Source: Caballeronia sordidicola (GTDB lineage Bacteria > Pseudomonadota > Gammaproteobacteria > Burkholderiales > Burkholderiaceae). Taken from it: a DNA stretch of 64,000 bases. Location: assembly GCF_000729995.1 (NCBI RefSeq), contig NZ_JNFG01000033.1, positions 1 through 64,000 of the forward strand, given 5' to 3'. The position numbers were made by a program, and so were the translations under genes. The first letter of the stretch is position 1. Each line of letters begins with the position of its first letter. The notes under the pieces are model-generated. The model had not been told where the DNA came from and did not search any database. It was given only the letters and a program-made list of their open reading frames with translations. Positions 44,561-54,007 of this stretch are shown one piece after another.

Positions 44561-45421
44561 ATGACCGCTTTTCCTGCCTCCGCCGACACTTTAAATCTTA
44601 CCCCCGCCACGCCGGAGTTTGAAGCCGCCGACCGCGCCCGGCGCTTTGGCGGCGTGGCGCGCTTGTATGGTCCGGCCGGGCTCGCGGCGTTCGAACGCGC
44701 GCATGTGGCAGTGATCGGGATTGGCGGCGTGGGCTCGTGGACGGTCGAAGCGCTGGCGCGCAATGCGATCGGTCGCCTGACGCTGATCGATCTCGACAAC
44801 GTGGCCGAAAGCAATACGAACCGCCAGGTGCACGCGCTGGACGGCAACTACGGCAAGGCCAAGGTGAGCGCAATGGCCGAGCGCATTCACCTGATCGACC
44901 CGGCGTGCCGGGTGGAGCAGGTCGAAGATTTTATCGAGCCCGCCAACTTCAATTCTGTGCTGGGCGGCGGTTTCGATTTCGTGATCGATGCAATTGACAG
45001 CGTGCGTACGAAAACGGCGCTAATTGCGTGGTGTGTTGAGCATGGACAGCCAATGATCACCGTTGGCGGGGCGGGTGGGCAATTGGATCCGACGCGGATT
45101 CGTATCGACGATCTGGCGCTCACGATCCAGGACCCGTTGCTCTCGAAGGTGCGCGGGCAACTGCGCAAATTGCACGGCTTTCCGCGTGGGCCAAAAGCGA
45201 AGTTCAAGGTGAGTGCGGTCTATTCCGACGAGCCGCTGATCTACCCCGAAGCACCTTCGGGGAACGCTAGCGAAGCGGCCGGCACGGAAGAAACGGTGCC
45301 CACTGCTATGGGACCGGTTGGACTAAACTGCGCTGGATTCGGATCGAGCGTCTGCGTGACAGCCAGTTTCGGATTCGCCGCTGCCGCATATGTCTTGAGG
45401 GAAATCGCGAAACGCGGTTGA
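44561..45421 (+). CDS. tcdA: tRNA threonylcarbamoyladenosine dehydratase
   Basis: 286 residues, E1-like ATP-binding fold: VIGIGGVGSWTVEALARNAIG and LIDLDNVAESNTNRQVHAL. It cyclises t6A37 of tRNA to ct6A (E. coli CsdL/YgdL). The C-terminal segment LNCAGFGSSVCVTASFGFAAA with Cys residues fits the family. ATG 44561 is preferred to the frame start at 44492, which would add a Cys/Phe-rich stretch; no Shine-Dalgarno is evident. Confidence 0.92.
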   Translation: MTAFPASADTLNLTPATPEFEAADRARRFGGVARLYGPAGLAAFERAHVAVIGIGGVGSWTVEALARNAIGRLTLIDLDNVAESNTNRQVHALDGNYGKAKVSAMAERIHLIDPACRVEQVEDFIEPANFNSVLGGGFDFVIDAIDSVRTKTALIAWCVEHGQPMITVGGAGGQLDPTRIRIDDLALTIQDPLLSKVRGQLRKLHGFPRGPKAKFKVSAVYSDEPLIYPEAPSGNASEAAGTEETVPTAMGPVGLNCAGFGSSVCVTASFGFAAAAYVLREIAKRG

Positions 45422-45440
45422 ACATTGAGCGTAACTCGAA

Positions 45441-45469
45441 AAAATGGCCGTTTTCAAAACGGCCATTTT
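45441..45469. terminator. Bidirectional terminator between tcdA and the thioredoxin gene
   Basis: AAAATGGCCGTTTT, one base, AAAACGGCCATTTT is a perfect 14-base inverted repeat. T-runs occur on both strands for the convergent genes. Confidence 0.85.
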
Positions 45470-45537
45470 CTAAACGCCTTCTCGCAAAAATATCGATTTA
45501 AACTATTTGAAAGGTTTTGGCTCCGGGCATTAATGCG

Positions 45538-46386
45538 TTAGTTAATTGCTGCGCTTAATTTGCGGCGCCATTGCGAAACCACTTCCGGCTGATGCGCGGC
45601 CAGGCCGAACACCGACAGCATGGTCTTGCGGCCTACGTCGTCCATGAACGCGCGGTCGCGCGTCACGATCGCGAACAAATGCTCCAGCGCGCCGTTGTAA
45701 TCTCGACCGGCTATCAAACGGTTGGCCAGCGCAAAACGGGCTTCCAGATCGTCCTGATTGGCGTTCACGGCGTCGATCAAGGCGTCGGCGGGTGGAAGGC
45801 TGGCCGCGGCATCGGCGGCGTCCAGTTCGGTCTTTAGCGCGTTGTAGCGCGCATCGATCCCTTGCGTGGTTTTCGGTGACAACAGCTTCTCTTCATCGCG
45901 CGCTTCGTCCGTACGGCCTGCTGCGAGCAGCCACTCGATCAGGTCCAGCCGCGCGTCGTCATAACCGGGATCAAGTGCCAGCGTCGCCTTGACATGGTCA
46001 ATGGCGAGATCGGTGTCGCCTGCCGCGTACGCCGCGTGCGCGGCACTGCGCTCGGCTTCCGCGCCGTCCGGTACCAGCTTGTCGATGAATTCACGCAGCT
46101 GACCTTCCGGCAGCACGCCGATGAACTGGTCGACCGCGTGGCCGTCTGCGAACGCGACGACGTGCGGAATGCTGCGTACCTGAAAATGCTGCGCCAGTTC
46201 CGGATTTTCATCGACATTCACTTTCACCAGCTTCCACTTGCCCGCGCCTTCCGCTTCCAGCCGCTCGAGCATCGGGCCGAGCGTCTTGCATGGACCGCAC
46301 CACGGCGCCCAGAAATCGACGAGCACCGGCGCAAGCGTGGACGCGGCGATTACGTCCTGTTCGAACGTGGCGAGTGTTGTATCCAT
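45538..46386 (-). CDS. Thioredoxin/co-chaperone YbbN (CnoX) type
   Basis: 282 residues. An N-terminal thioredoxin domain has a complete active site, WCGPC with C30 and C33 (E. coli YbbN has an altered SCDC-type site), and is followed by TPR-like helices to the end (AHAAYAAGDTDLAIDHVKATLAL, ARFALANRLIAGRDYNGALEHL). The family hands over oxidised unfolded proteins to chaperones. ATG 46386 with GGAGGAA upstream is chosen over the frame start at 46449. Confidence 0.9.
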   Translation of the reverse strand: MDTTLATFEQDVIAASTLAPVLVDFWAPWCGPCKTLGPMLERLEAEGAGKWKLVKVNVDENPELAQHFQVRSIPHVVAFADGHAVDQFIGVLPEGQLREFIDKLVPDGAEAERSAAHAAYAAGDTDLAIDHVKATLALDPGYDDARLDLIEWLLAAGRTDEARDEEKLLSPKTTQGIDARYNALKTELDAADAAASLPPADALIDAVNANQDDLEARFALANRLIAGRDYNGALEHLFAIVTRDRAFMDDVGRKTMLSVFGLAAHQPEVVSQWRRKLSAAIN

Positions 46387-46502
46387 GGTGTTCCTCCAGA
46401 AACGCGTAAACGATGTCTCATTATCTTGGGGCAAGCCGGCCGAGTTCAACCGGCTGCATGCCTGATTCAGCGGCGGCCTCGGGCTTCAATCCCTGAGGCT
46501 CG

Positions 46503-46529
46503 TAAGCCTCATAAACCTCATAAGCCTCA
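46503..46529. repeat. Three 9-bp repeats at the pirin stop codon
   Basis: TAAGCCTCA-TAAACCTCA-TAAGCCTCA; the last TCA is the pirin gene stop on the minus strand. An adjacent CCTGAGGCT (46492-46500) pairs with AGCCTCAGG, giving a possible hairpin. Confidence 0.8.
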
Positions 46530-47426
46530 GGCTTCCGGCGGATTAGCCGAGCGGCGCGGCGGCGGCAACGGGATAAACTCCGTTTCGCCGGGGACCTGCC
46601 CGATCCGCTGCTCGCTCCACGCGAGTTTTGCGGCCTCGATTTTTTCCCTCGAACTCGAGACGAAATTCCACTCGATGAAGCGCGGACCGTCCAGCGGCGC
46701 ACCGCCGAGCAGCATGGCGATAGCGCCTTCCGCGCTGCGCAGATCGGCGGCAAACCCCGGCTTCAGCACGGCCATTTGGCCCGCGGGCAGCACGTCTCCG
46801 TCAATGGAGAGATCGCCTTCCAGCAGGTAGACCCCGCGTTCCTCATGTTCCGTATCGAGCGTCACCGCGCTGTTCGCTGAAAATTGCGCCGCGACATAGA
46901 GAGTGGGGGAGAACGTGGTGGTCGGCGCCGTTTCGCCGAACGCGCTGCCGGCGATCACCCGCAACGTCACGCCATTGCGTTCGAGTTGCGGCAGCGTCGC
47001 GGCCGGATGATGCTCGAACGACGGCGCGCATTCCTCTTCCGCTACGGGCAACGCGACCCACGTCTGGATGCCGTGCATGTTCTGCCCGGCGGCGCGTTCC
47101 TCGTCGGGCGTGCGTTCCGAATGCACGATGCCACCGCCGGCCGTCATCCAGTTCACGTCGCCGGGCGAGATCTTCTGGACTGAGCCGACGCTGTCGCGAT
47201 GCATGATCGCCCCCTCGAAGAGATACGTGACGGTCGCGAGGCCTATGTGCGGATGGGGGCGCACGTCCAGCCCTACCCCAGGCACAAGCGTTGCAGGGCC
47301 AATATGGTCGAAGAAAATGAACGGTCCGATAGTGCGGGCGGCCAGCGCAGGCAGTACCCGACGCACCATAAGGTTGCCGACGTCGTGCTCATGCGGCTTG
47401 AGAAACGCTTGGATTGTGGAAGACAT
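46527..47426 (-). CDS. Pirin family protein
   Basis: 299 residues, bicupin. The metal site is visible in RPHPHIGLATVTYLFEG and GGGIVHSERTP (three His and one Glu). Bacterial pirins often have quercetinase activity or act in redox sensing. ATG 47426 (MSSTIQAFLKPHEHDVG) begins the family N-terminus; the frame to 47576 adds unrelated residues. The C-terminal tail RRSANPPEA ends within the first unit of a 9-bp tandem repeat. Confidence 0.9.
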   Translation of the reverse strand: MSSTIQAFLKPHEHDVGNLMVRRVLPALAARTIGPFIFFDHIGPATLVPGVGLDVRPHPHIGLATVTYLFEGAIMHRDSVGSVQKISPGDVNWMTAGGGIVHSERTPDEERAAGQNMHGIQTWVALPVAEEECAPSFEHHPAATLPQLERNGVTLRVIAGSAFGETAPTTTFSPTLYVAAQFSANSAVTLDTEHEERGVYLLEGDLSIDGDVLPAGQMAVLKPGFAADLRSAEGAIAMLLGGAPLDGPRFIEWNFVSSSREKIEAAKLAWSEQRIGQVPGETEFIPLPPPRRSANPPEA

Positions 47427-47644
47427 GGGGACGTCCGGATTGCGTACTTGGAGATGCAATTCTACTGGGCGCCGTGTGTCAGCACGCAAGCGGTATCGGA
47501 GCGATAGGCCATTCGGCCGATGTTCAAACCGGATCATGGCGACGCTGACGAGCATGGCGACCTGGGACCCGTGCAACTTTCGATGACCGTCTCGATGGAC
47601 CTTTCCGATGGACTTTTCCGCCTAGCCTAGACAGGAGCTTCACA

Positions 47645-47923
47645 ATGACTAAGACCACACTTTTAATCGCCGTTGCCGCCGGACTTTTCGCCACTGCCGG
47701 TGCTTATGCCCAAACATCGAGCGGCAATTCGTCGAACGCGGCGTCCATGCCCACCGCATCGCCGATGCAAAGCGCCGACACGTCCGACGGCGCATCCGCG
47801 CCGATGAAAAAGCATCACAAGATGCACAAGCAGTCGTCGACCGGCCAGTCGGCCAACCCGAGCAAGACGCCTGCCGTAGAAACGGGCGCCAGTGCCGCGA
47901 CAGAGAATGGTCAAAGCAAGTAG
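47645..47923 (+). CDS. Small secreted Ser/Ala-rich protein
   Basis: 92 residues. A clear signal peptide ends at AYA|Q (residue 22). The mature protein is low-complexity: Ser, Ala, Thr and a KKHHKMHKQ basic/His cluster at about 54-62. CAGGAGC lies ten bases before the ATG and a strong terminator follows. No family is recognised with confidence; similar small periplasmic proteins are common in Burkholderiaceae. The His-rich patch could bind metal. Confidence 0.7.
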   Translation: MTKTTLLIAVAAGLFATAGAYAQTSSGNSSNAASMPTASPMQSADTSDGASAPMKKHHKMHKQSSTGQSANPSKTPAVETGASAATENGQSK

Positions 47924-47964
47924 GTCAGGGTGCCGCGGGCGTTTCGAGAGGTAATGTTTCAAAG

Positions 47965-48003
47965 AAAAAGCGCTTGCGCCCTGACCGGCGCGAGCGCTTT
48001 TTT
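47965..48003 (+). terminator. Terminator of the small secreted protein gene
   Basis: AAAAAGCGCTTGCGCC and GGCGCGAGCGCTTTTTT form a long stem with one mismatch and a T-run, 42 bp after the stop. Confidence 0.85.
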
Positions 48004-48155
48004 CTATGGCATGTGACGCGGGATCGCCTCGTCCGAATGGGCTATGGCGTGAGTTTGTGCAACAAATTTGCAAAATCGTCCGCTAAAGTGTCTAACTGCG
48101 TTCGCCCGCACCAGCCTTAATCCGCCTGCAGGCCAGCGCGAACGAACCTGTCCCT

Positions 48156-49703
48156 TTACGTCATGCGGCTCTTGGCGAGCGGCGGGTTGGCCGCAAAATA
48201 CCGCTTGATGCCTTTCATGATCGCGGTAGCCATCTGGTCGCGGTAAGCGTCGTCGTTCAGGCGCTGCTCCTCTTCGGGGTTACTGATAAACGCGGTTTCC
48301 ACCAGGATTGATGGAATATCCGGTGCTTTTAACACCGCGAAACCGGCTTGTTCCACCGAGCCCTTGTGCAGCTTGTTGATGTCGCCAATCTCGTTCAACA
48401 CGAAATTGCCATAGCGCATGGAGTCGCGAATCTGCGCTGTGGTGGACATGTCGAACAACGCCCGGTTGACGCTCGCGTCCTGCGTCGTCACATTGATTCC
48501 GCCAATGGAGTCCGACGAGTTTTCCTTGTTCGCCATCCAGCGCGCGGCCGCACTCGAAGCACCGTGATCGGAGAGTGCGAACACCGACGAACCCCGCGCC
48601 GAGGGCGTGGTGAACGCATCGGCGTGAATGGAAACGAACAGGTCCGCGCCCACGCGACGCGCCTTCTGCACACGCACGTTGAGAGGCACGAAGAAGTCGG
48701 CGTCGCGCGTCATCATCGCGCGCATGTTCGGCTGCGCATCGATCTTCGCGCGCAGCTTCTTCGCGACATCGAGCGCAATGTGCTTCTCGTACGTTCCGCC
48801 GCTGCCGATCGCGCCCGGATCTTCGCCGCCGTGGCCCGGGTCGATCGCAACCGTGAGCAGGCGCGTTGTGCCGGATTTGTTGCTCTTCGGGTTGGCGAAA
48901 CCGTAGTCGTCGGTCGTGCTGCTGCCGGACGAGTCGTCCTGGTTCGCCAACGCCGTAGGCGGCGCCGGCTTGACTGTGGGACGGGGCTTCGGAATCGCTG
49001 CAATAGGCGGGACGGGTGCGGGCGTTGACGGTGCGCGCGGCAGATCGGACTGCGCGTACTTCTGGAAAAACTCGTCCGTGTTGTCCGGCGCGTTCGCTTT
49101 CGGCGGCGTGGTGGGGCCGCTCAGCGCGGCGGGCGGCGGCGACGGATTCGGGTTGGTCTGATCGAAGGTCTGTTGCTTGTGCTCGGACTGAGCGAGCAAA
49201 TCCATCAGCGGGTCGGGTGCAACGGCCGGATACAGATCGAAGACCAGCCGATACTTGTAGCTGCCAATCGGCGTCAGCGTGAACACTTGCGGCTTCACCG
49301 ACCCCTTCAGGTCGAACACCATGCGCACCACGTGAGGCTGATATTGCCCGATGCGCACCGACTGGATCTGCGGGTCGTTCGGCGTGATCTTCGAGACGAG
49401 ATCCTTCAGTTCCTGATCGAGGTCGAGTCCATTCAGGTCGACCACGAGCCGGTCCGGACCCTGCAGCAGTTGCTGGGTGTTTTGCAGCGGCTGATCGGAC
49501 TCGATCGTGACCCGCGTGTAATCGCGGGCAGGCCACACGCGCACGCCGAGCACCGAACTCGCGTAGGCGAGCTTCGGTCCGAGCAGCGCGAGGGCGATAG
49601 TCGAAGCACCCGCGCGCAGCACCTGGCGCCGCCGCCAGTTGTGCGAGACCGTGGCGGTCGATTCGATCGAATGAAACGGCTTGATCAACAGCTTTCGAGA
49701 CAT
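48156..49703 (-). CDS. amiC: N-acetylmuramoyl-L-alanine amidase AmiC
   Basis: 515 residues. The N-terminus carries a twin-arginine signal (RRRQVLRAG at 24-32, cleavage near A48), matching Tat export of E. coli AmiC. An AMIN domain (about 50-150) targets the division site, a Pro/Ser linker follows, and the Amidase_3 zinc domain occupies about 285-510 (VAIDPGHGGEDPGAIG, YEKHIALDVAKKL, FVSIHADAF). It splits septal peptidoglycan. It overlaps tsaE by 19 bases. The NlpD-like protein at 17.3 kb is its likely activator. Confidence 0.94.
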   Translation of the reverse strand: MSRKLLIKPFHSIESTATVSHNWRRRQVLRAGASTIALALLGPKLAYASSVLGVRVWPARDYTRVTIESDQPLQNTQQLLQGPDRLVVDLNGLDLDQELKDLVSKITPNDPQIQSVRIGQYQPHVVRMVFDLKGSVKPQVFTLTPIGSYKYRLVFDLYPAVAPDPLMDLLAQSEHKQQTFDQTNPNPSPPPAALSGPTTPPKANAPDNTDEFFQKYAQSDLPRAPSTPAPVPPIAAIPKPRPTVKPAPPTALANQDDSSGSSTTDDYGFANPKSNKSGTTRLLTVAIDPGHGGEDPGAIGSGGTYEKHIALDVAKKLRAKIDAQPNMRAMMTRDADFFVPLNVRVQKARRVGADLFVSIHADAFTTPSARGSSVFALSDHGASSAAARWMANKENSSDSIGGINVTTQDASVNRALFDMSTTAQIRDSMRYGNFVLNEIGDINKLHKGSVEQAGFAVLKAPDIPSILVETAFISNPEEEQRLNDDAYRDQMATAIMKGIKRYFAANPPLAKSRMT

Positions 49704-50239
49704 GACTTTCCTGTTTCGCTAAACGCGCGCGCTATCAGCACGCGGCCTTCGCCTTCCTGTTCCAGCGTGAATTCGAGATCCGGCACACCCAGCAGTCCGC
49801 CAGCGCGTTGCGGCCATTCGACCAGGCAGATCGCGCCTGCATCGAAGTATTCGCGAAAGCCGGCATCAGCCCATTCGGCTGGATCGGCGAAGCGGTAAAG
49901 ATCGAAGTGATAGAGCTCGAGCGGACCCGTTTCCGTTGCAAGCGAATAGGGTTCGACAAGCGTGTAAGTGGGACTGCGCACGCGGCCCGCATGACCGAGC
50001 GCGCGCAGCGTCGCACGCACTAACGTGGTCTTGCCCGCGCCCAGGTCGCCGATCAACTGGACCTGCAAACCGGGAAAACGTTCGTTCGGGGTGCTCGAAT
50101 ATTTCAGGCGGACCTGCAGGATCGCTTGCGCAAAGCGGCCACCGAAGGCGAGCGTCGCGTCTTCGTCGGGCAGGTCGAAGCGGCGTTCGAGCAGCGCGGC
50201 GGGAGGGTTTGAAAACGATCGAGTGAGGCTGTCGGGCAT
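49685..50239 (-). CDS. tsaE: tRNA threonylcarbamoyladenosine biosynthesis protein TsaE
   Basis: 184 residues. P-loop LIGDLGAGKTTLVRATLRALG at about 61-81, then SPTYTLVEPY and YHFDLYRFADPAEWADAGF. It is the ATPase of the TsaBDE complex that makes t6A37. A 35-residue N-terminal extension relative to E. coli is present. tsaE-amiC is a conserved pair; the amiC start lies inside the tsaE 3' end. tcdA at 44.6 kb acts on the same nucleotide. Confidence 0.94.
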   Translation of the reverse strand: MPDSLTRSFSNPPAALLERRFDLPDEDATLAFGGRFAQAILQVRLKYSSTPNERFPGLQVQLIGDLGAGKTTLVRATLRALGHAGRVRSPTYTLVEPYSLATETGPLELYHFDLYRFADPAEWADAGFREYFDAGAICLVEWPQRAGGLLGVPDLEFTLEQEGEGRVLIARAFSETGKSCLESC

Positions 50240-50256
50240 TCTCGTAAAATGTCGTG

Positions 50257-51501
50257 ATGAACCGTTTGCCGGAACACCCTGTGGAACGCGAGAGCGCGTC
50301 AGACGACGCCGTCGCGGACCCGCGCTACTTCAGACTTGACGACGAAGCCGCGCTGGCTGAACTCGCGCTACGCATCAAGGCGTGGGGGCACGAGCTGGGG
50401 TTCTCTGCGGTCGGCGTCAGCGACGCCGACTTGACGGAAGCCGAAGAAGGCCTGGCTTCATGGCTCGAAGCAGGCTATCACGGCGAGATGGATTATATGG
50501 CCAAACATGGGATGAAACGCGCGAGGCCAGCCGAGCTTGTGGCCGGCACGCGACGTGTTATTACAGTTCGAATGGCCTATTTGCCGGCATCGACGCTCCA
50601 CGGCAAGGCGCGCGAAAGTGCCGCGACAGCCGACGGTCAGGCAATCGACTGGCGCGCAGCCGAATGGGCTCGAATAGGCGATCCTGCGGCAGCTGTGGTG
50701 TCGGTCTACGCTCGCGGACGCGATTATCACAAGGTCATGCGCAGCCGCTTGCAGCAGTTGGCCGATCGCATAGAAGGCGAGATTGGTGCGTACGGGTACC
50801 GCGTATTTACGGATTCCGCGCCTGTTCTCGAGGTCGAGCTGGCGCAAAAGGCGGGTAACGGCTGGCGTGGAAAACACACGCTGTTGTTGGAAAGCGATGC
50901 CGGGTCGCTGTTTTTTATCGGCGAGATTCTGGTGGATATTGCGCTTCCGCCCGACGCTTTGACCCATCCCGATCAAGCGCCCGAACACGACGGCGCGCAT
51001 TGCGGAAGCTGCACACGGTGCATCGATGTCTGCCCGACCGGGGCGATCGTCGCGCCGTATCGCGTGGATGCGCGCCGCTGTATTTCGTATCTGACCATCG
51101 AGTTGAAGGGAAGCATTCCCGAAGATATGCGGCCGCTGATCGGCAATCGGGTTTATGGTTGCGACGATTGCCAGCTCGTATGTCCGTGGAACAAGTTCGC
51201 GCAGGCCGCGCCGGTCGCGGATTTCGATGTACGCCACGGGCTCGATCGCGCGTCGCTCGTGATGTTGTTCGGCTGGAGCGCCCATGATTTCGATGAACGC
51301 ATGCAGGGCAGCGCGATTCGCCGTATCGGACATGCGCAATGGTTGCGTAATATTGCGGTGGCGATGGGCAACGCGTTGCGCTCGCCGGTTTTGGGCGCCG
51401 ATGAGCGCTCGGCAATCCGCGATGCATTGAATGCCCGCGCCGCGGATGCTTCAGAGCTGGTCCGCGAACACGTCGAATGGGCGCTGCGCCAGGAAGCATG
51501 A
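50257..51501 (+). CDS. queG: Epoxyqueuosine reductase
   Basis: 414 residues. It reduces epoxyqueuosine to queuosine in tRNA with cobalamin and two [4Fe-4S] clusters; the cluster motifs are CGSCTRCIDVCPTGAI and CDDCQLVCPWN. The C-terminal HEAT-like region (RIGHAQWLRNIAVAMGNAL) is present. ATG 50257 follows TAAAAT by exactly six bases with no Shine-Dalgarno, suggesting a leaderless mRNA. It overlaps xerD by four bases. Confidence 0.95.
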   Translation: MNRLPEHPVERESASDDAVADPRYFRLDDEAALAELALRIKAWGHELGFSAVGVSDADLTEAEEGLASWLEAGYHGEMDYMAKHGMKRARPAELVAGTRRVITVRMAYLPASTLHGKARESAATADGQAIDWRAAEWARIGDPAAAVVSVYARGRDYHKVMRSRLQQLADRIEGEIGAYGYRVFTDSAPVLEVELAQKAGNGWRGKHTLLLESDAGSLFFIGEILVDIALPPDALTHPDQAPEHDGAHCGSCTRCIDVCPTGAIVAPYRVDARRCISYLTIELKGSIPEDMRPLIGNRVYGCDDCQLVCPWNKFAQAAPVADFDVRHGLDRASLVMLFGWSAHDFDERMQGSAIRRIGHAQWLRNIAVAMGNALRSPVLGADERSAIRDALNARAADASELVREHVEWALRQEA

Positions 51502-52460
51502 CCGGACGTATGACCGCACGCTTACAGGAAAAATCAATGGAAGTGACCGAGGTAGAACGCGCGCCGGAACTCGTGTCGAGCAGCGCATCGATCGATCTCT
51601 TTTGCGACGCGCTCTGGCTCGAGCATGGTCTCGCGAAGAACTCGCTCGAAGCGTACCGGCGCGATTTGCGCTTGTTCTCCGAGTGGTTATCGAAGACGCG
51701 CGGGGGCACCGTCGATACCGCCACCGAAGCCGACATGAACGGCTATCTCGCCGCCCGCCGTGCGGACAAAGCGACGTCCGCGAACCGCCGGTTATCGGTC
51801 TTCAGGCGCTACTACGCGTGGGCGTTGCGAGAACATCGAGCGCCCGCCGATCCTACGCTTAAGCTGCGTTCGGCCAAACAGCCGCCGCGCTTTCCCAAGA
51901 CGTTGAACGAAGCCCAAGTCGAGGCGCTGCTGAACGCGCCCGATGTGGAAACCGCGCTTGGGCTTCGCGACCGGACCATGCTCGAACTGATGTACGCGAG
52001 CGGCCTGCGCGTGACTGAACTCGTGACGTTGAAGACCGTGGAAGTGGGCTTGAACGAAGGCGTGGTGCGCGTGATGGGCAAGGGGTCGAAGGAGCGTCTT
52101 ATTCCGTTCGGGGCGGTTGCGCACGACTGGATCGAGCGATATCTGCGCGAATCCCGGCCGGTATTGCTTGGCGCCCGCGCCGCCGATGCGCTGTTTGTCA
52201 CCACGCGCGGCGAAGGTATGACGCGCCAGCAGTTCTGGAACATCATCAAGCGCCACGCGCTCACCGCCGACGTGCGCGCGCCGCTCTCACCGCACACCCT
52301 GCGGCATGCGTTCGCCACGCACTTGCTGAATCACGGCGCCGATTTGCGTGTGGTGCAAATGCTGCTCGGCCATACCGATATCACCACGACGCAGATTTAC
52401 ACGCACGTCGCACGTGAGCGGCTGAAGACGCTGCATCACGACCACCATCCGCGCGGTTGA
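51498..52460 (+). CDS. xerD: Tyrosine recombinase XerD
   Basis: 320 residues from ATG 51498 (overlapping the queG stop) or 307 from ATG 51537. SAM-like N-terminal core (about 35-120) and catalytic domain: Arg in LMYASGLRVTELVTL, Lys in MGKGSKERLIPFG, HTLRHAFATHLL, LLGHTDITTTQIYTHV with the nucleophilic Tyr. With XerC it resolves chromosome dimers at dif. It is the housekeeping recombinase, not a phage integrase; no dif site was found here. Confidence 0.93.
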   Translation: MTGRMTARLQEKSMEVTEVERAPELVSSSASIDLFCDALWLEHGLAKNSLEAYRRDLRLFSEWLSKTRGGTVDTATEADMNGYLAARRADKATSANRRLSVFRRYYAWALREHRAPADPTLKLRSAKQPPRFPKTLNEAQVEALLNAPDVETALGLRDRTMLELMYASGLRVTELVTLKTVEVGLNEGVVRVMGKGSKERLIPFGAVAHDWIERYLRESRPVLLGARAADALFVTTRGEGMTRQQFWNIIKRHALTADVRAPLSPHTLRHAFATHLLNHGADLRVVQMLLGHTDITTTQIYTHVARERLKTLHHDHHPRG

Positions 52461-52470
52461 AGACGCATGT

Positions 52471-54006
52471 TTAAAGCTGCTCCCTGAGCTTGTGTTTCAA
52501 CAGCTTCCCCGTCGATGCTGCCGGCAGCGCCGCCAGCACGCGGATCTCGGCGGGGCGCTTGTAGGGCGCAAGACGATCGGCGCACCACTGGACGATATCG
52601 TCGGGCAGCGCATGCACCGACGGCAGCAATTCGACGAACGCAATCACTTCCTCGTTGCCCTCGACTGCGCGCCCGATCACCGCGGATTGCAGTACATCGG
52701 GGTGTGAATTCAGCACGTTCTCGACTTCAGCCGGATACACGTTGAAGCCCGATCGGATGATCAGTTCCTTGCTGCGCCCGACGATATACAGCGCACCATC
52801 CTGGGCCTGACGCGCGAGGTCGCCGGTTCGGAGCCAGCCATCTTCCGTGACCGTCGCCCGCGTCTGCGCTTCATTGCGGTAGTACCCGAGCATCACGTTC
52901 GGCCCGCGCACCCACAATTCACCGACTTCACCCGGCGCCACATCCACGCCATCCAGCGCCACAAACCGCAGTTCGATACCCGGTATAGGGTCGCCTGCCG
53001 AGCAGTCATCGCGCGGTGCGTCGAGCATGGTCTGCGATATGGTCGGGCTGCTTTCCGTCATGCCATAACCGTTGTGCAGCGGTACCTTGTACAAGCCTTC
53101 GACGCGCGATTTCAGCGCGGCATCGAGCGCAGACCCGCCGGAATACGCGAAACGCAACGCAGGCGCGCGCCACGGCGTACCGCTTGTCTGCACGTGTTCG
53201 ACGAGCTTCGCGTGCATGGCCGGCACGCCCTGGAAGATCGACACGTTTTCTTCGGCCAACGCCCTTCGCACGGTATCGGGGGCGAAGCGTGGGGCAAGCC
53301 GGAGCGTTGCCCCTGCGTATAGGCTGCCGAGACAGACCGACGCCAGCCCGTAGATATGCGTAATCGGCAGCACGGCGTACACCAGGTCTTCGGGCGTCAC
53401 GCGCCGCAATGTGCTGGACATGGCCGCGATAAACAACACGTTGCGATGCGACAGCATCACCCCCTTCGGCGCGCCAGTCGTGCCCGTGGTGTAGATCAGC
53501 GCGGCGCATTGACGGGTGGGATCGGTTTCAACGGGCTCGGGTGACACGGTTTCATCGACGATAAAGCGCCACGCGCCCACGTTTGTTGCAGCTGCCGCTT
53601 CGGCAGCGTTCAACCGATCCGCATGATTCGCAGCATCCTTCGATGCATCGATGGTGAACGCCACCACCCGCGGCTTCGCGTGAGCGCGGATCGCATCGAT
53701 TTCGCTTGCCGAAAGCCGGGCGTTCGTGAGCAAACACCAGGCGTCGAGTTGCGCGACGGCGAACATCAGCACGACTTGCGCCACGCAATTCTCGCTCACG
53801 ATCATCACGCGATCGCCGCCTTGCACACCGGCTTGCGTGAGCTGACGGGCTGTATCGTCGATGGCTTGGACGAGCTCCGCCGCATTCAGGCGCCGCTCGT
53901 CTTCGATCAACACAACGTGCTGCGGATCACGGGCGGCGAGGCGCGCGGGGATATCGGAAATACGCGTGGGCAATGCGGCGAGCAAGGCGGCGACATCAAC
54001 GTCCAT
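52471..54006 (-). CDS. AMP-dependent acyl-CoA synthetase
   Basis: 511 residues. ANL-superfamily ligase with the P-loop-like IYTTGTTGAPKGVMLSHRN, YGMTESSPTISQTM, GWLRTGDLARQAQDGALYIVGRSKELI and the C-terminal catalytic Lys in STGKLLKHKLREQL. It activates a fatty or aromatic acid to its CoA thioester. One base separates it from the acyl-CoA dehydrogenase gene upstream, so the two form a catabolic pair. GGAG precedes the ATG. Substrate not determinable. Confidence 0.88.
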   Translation of the reverse strand: MDVDVAALLAALPTRISDIPARLAARDPQHVVLIEDERRLNAAELVQAIDDTARQLTQAGVQGGDRVMIVSENCVAQVVLMFAVAQLDAWCLLTNARLSASEIDAIRAHAKPRVVAFTIDASKDAANHADRLNAAEAAAATNVGAWRFIVDETVSPEPVETDPTRQCAALIYTTGTTGAPKGVMLSHRNVLFIAAMSSTLRRVTPEDLVYAVLPITHIYGLASVCLGSLYAGATLRLAPRFAPDTVRRALAEENVSIFQGVPAMHAKLVEHVQTSGTPWRAPALRFAYSGGSALDAALKSRVEGLYKVPLHNGYGMTESSPTISQTMLDAPRDDCSAGDPIPGIELRFVALDGVDVAPGEVGELWVRGPNVMLGYYRNEAQTRATVTEDGWLRTGDLARQAQDGALYIVGRSKELIIRSGFNVYPAEVENVLNSHPDVLQSAVIGRAVEGNEEVIAFVELLPSVHALPDDIVQWCADRLAPYKRPAEIRVLAALPAASTGKLLKHKLREQL

Positions 54007-54007
54007 T

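Noticed and set aside
44283-44564. 93-codon open frame between pdxH and tcdA
   Set aside because: No Shine-Dalgarno, no recognised domain, overlaps the tcdA start; the region is AT-rich promoter DNA.
51498-52460. XerD as a possible phage or island integrase
   Set aside because: Length, motifs and coupling to queG indicate the housekeeping dimer-resolution recombinase; no attachment-site duplication seen.
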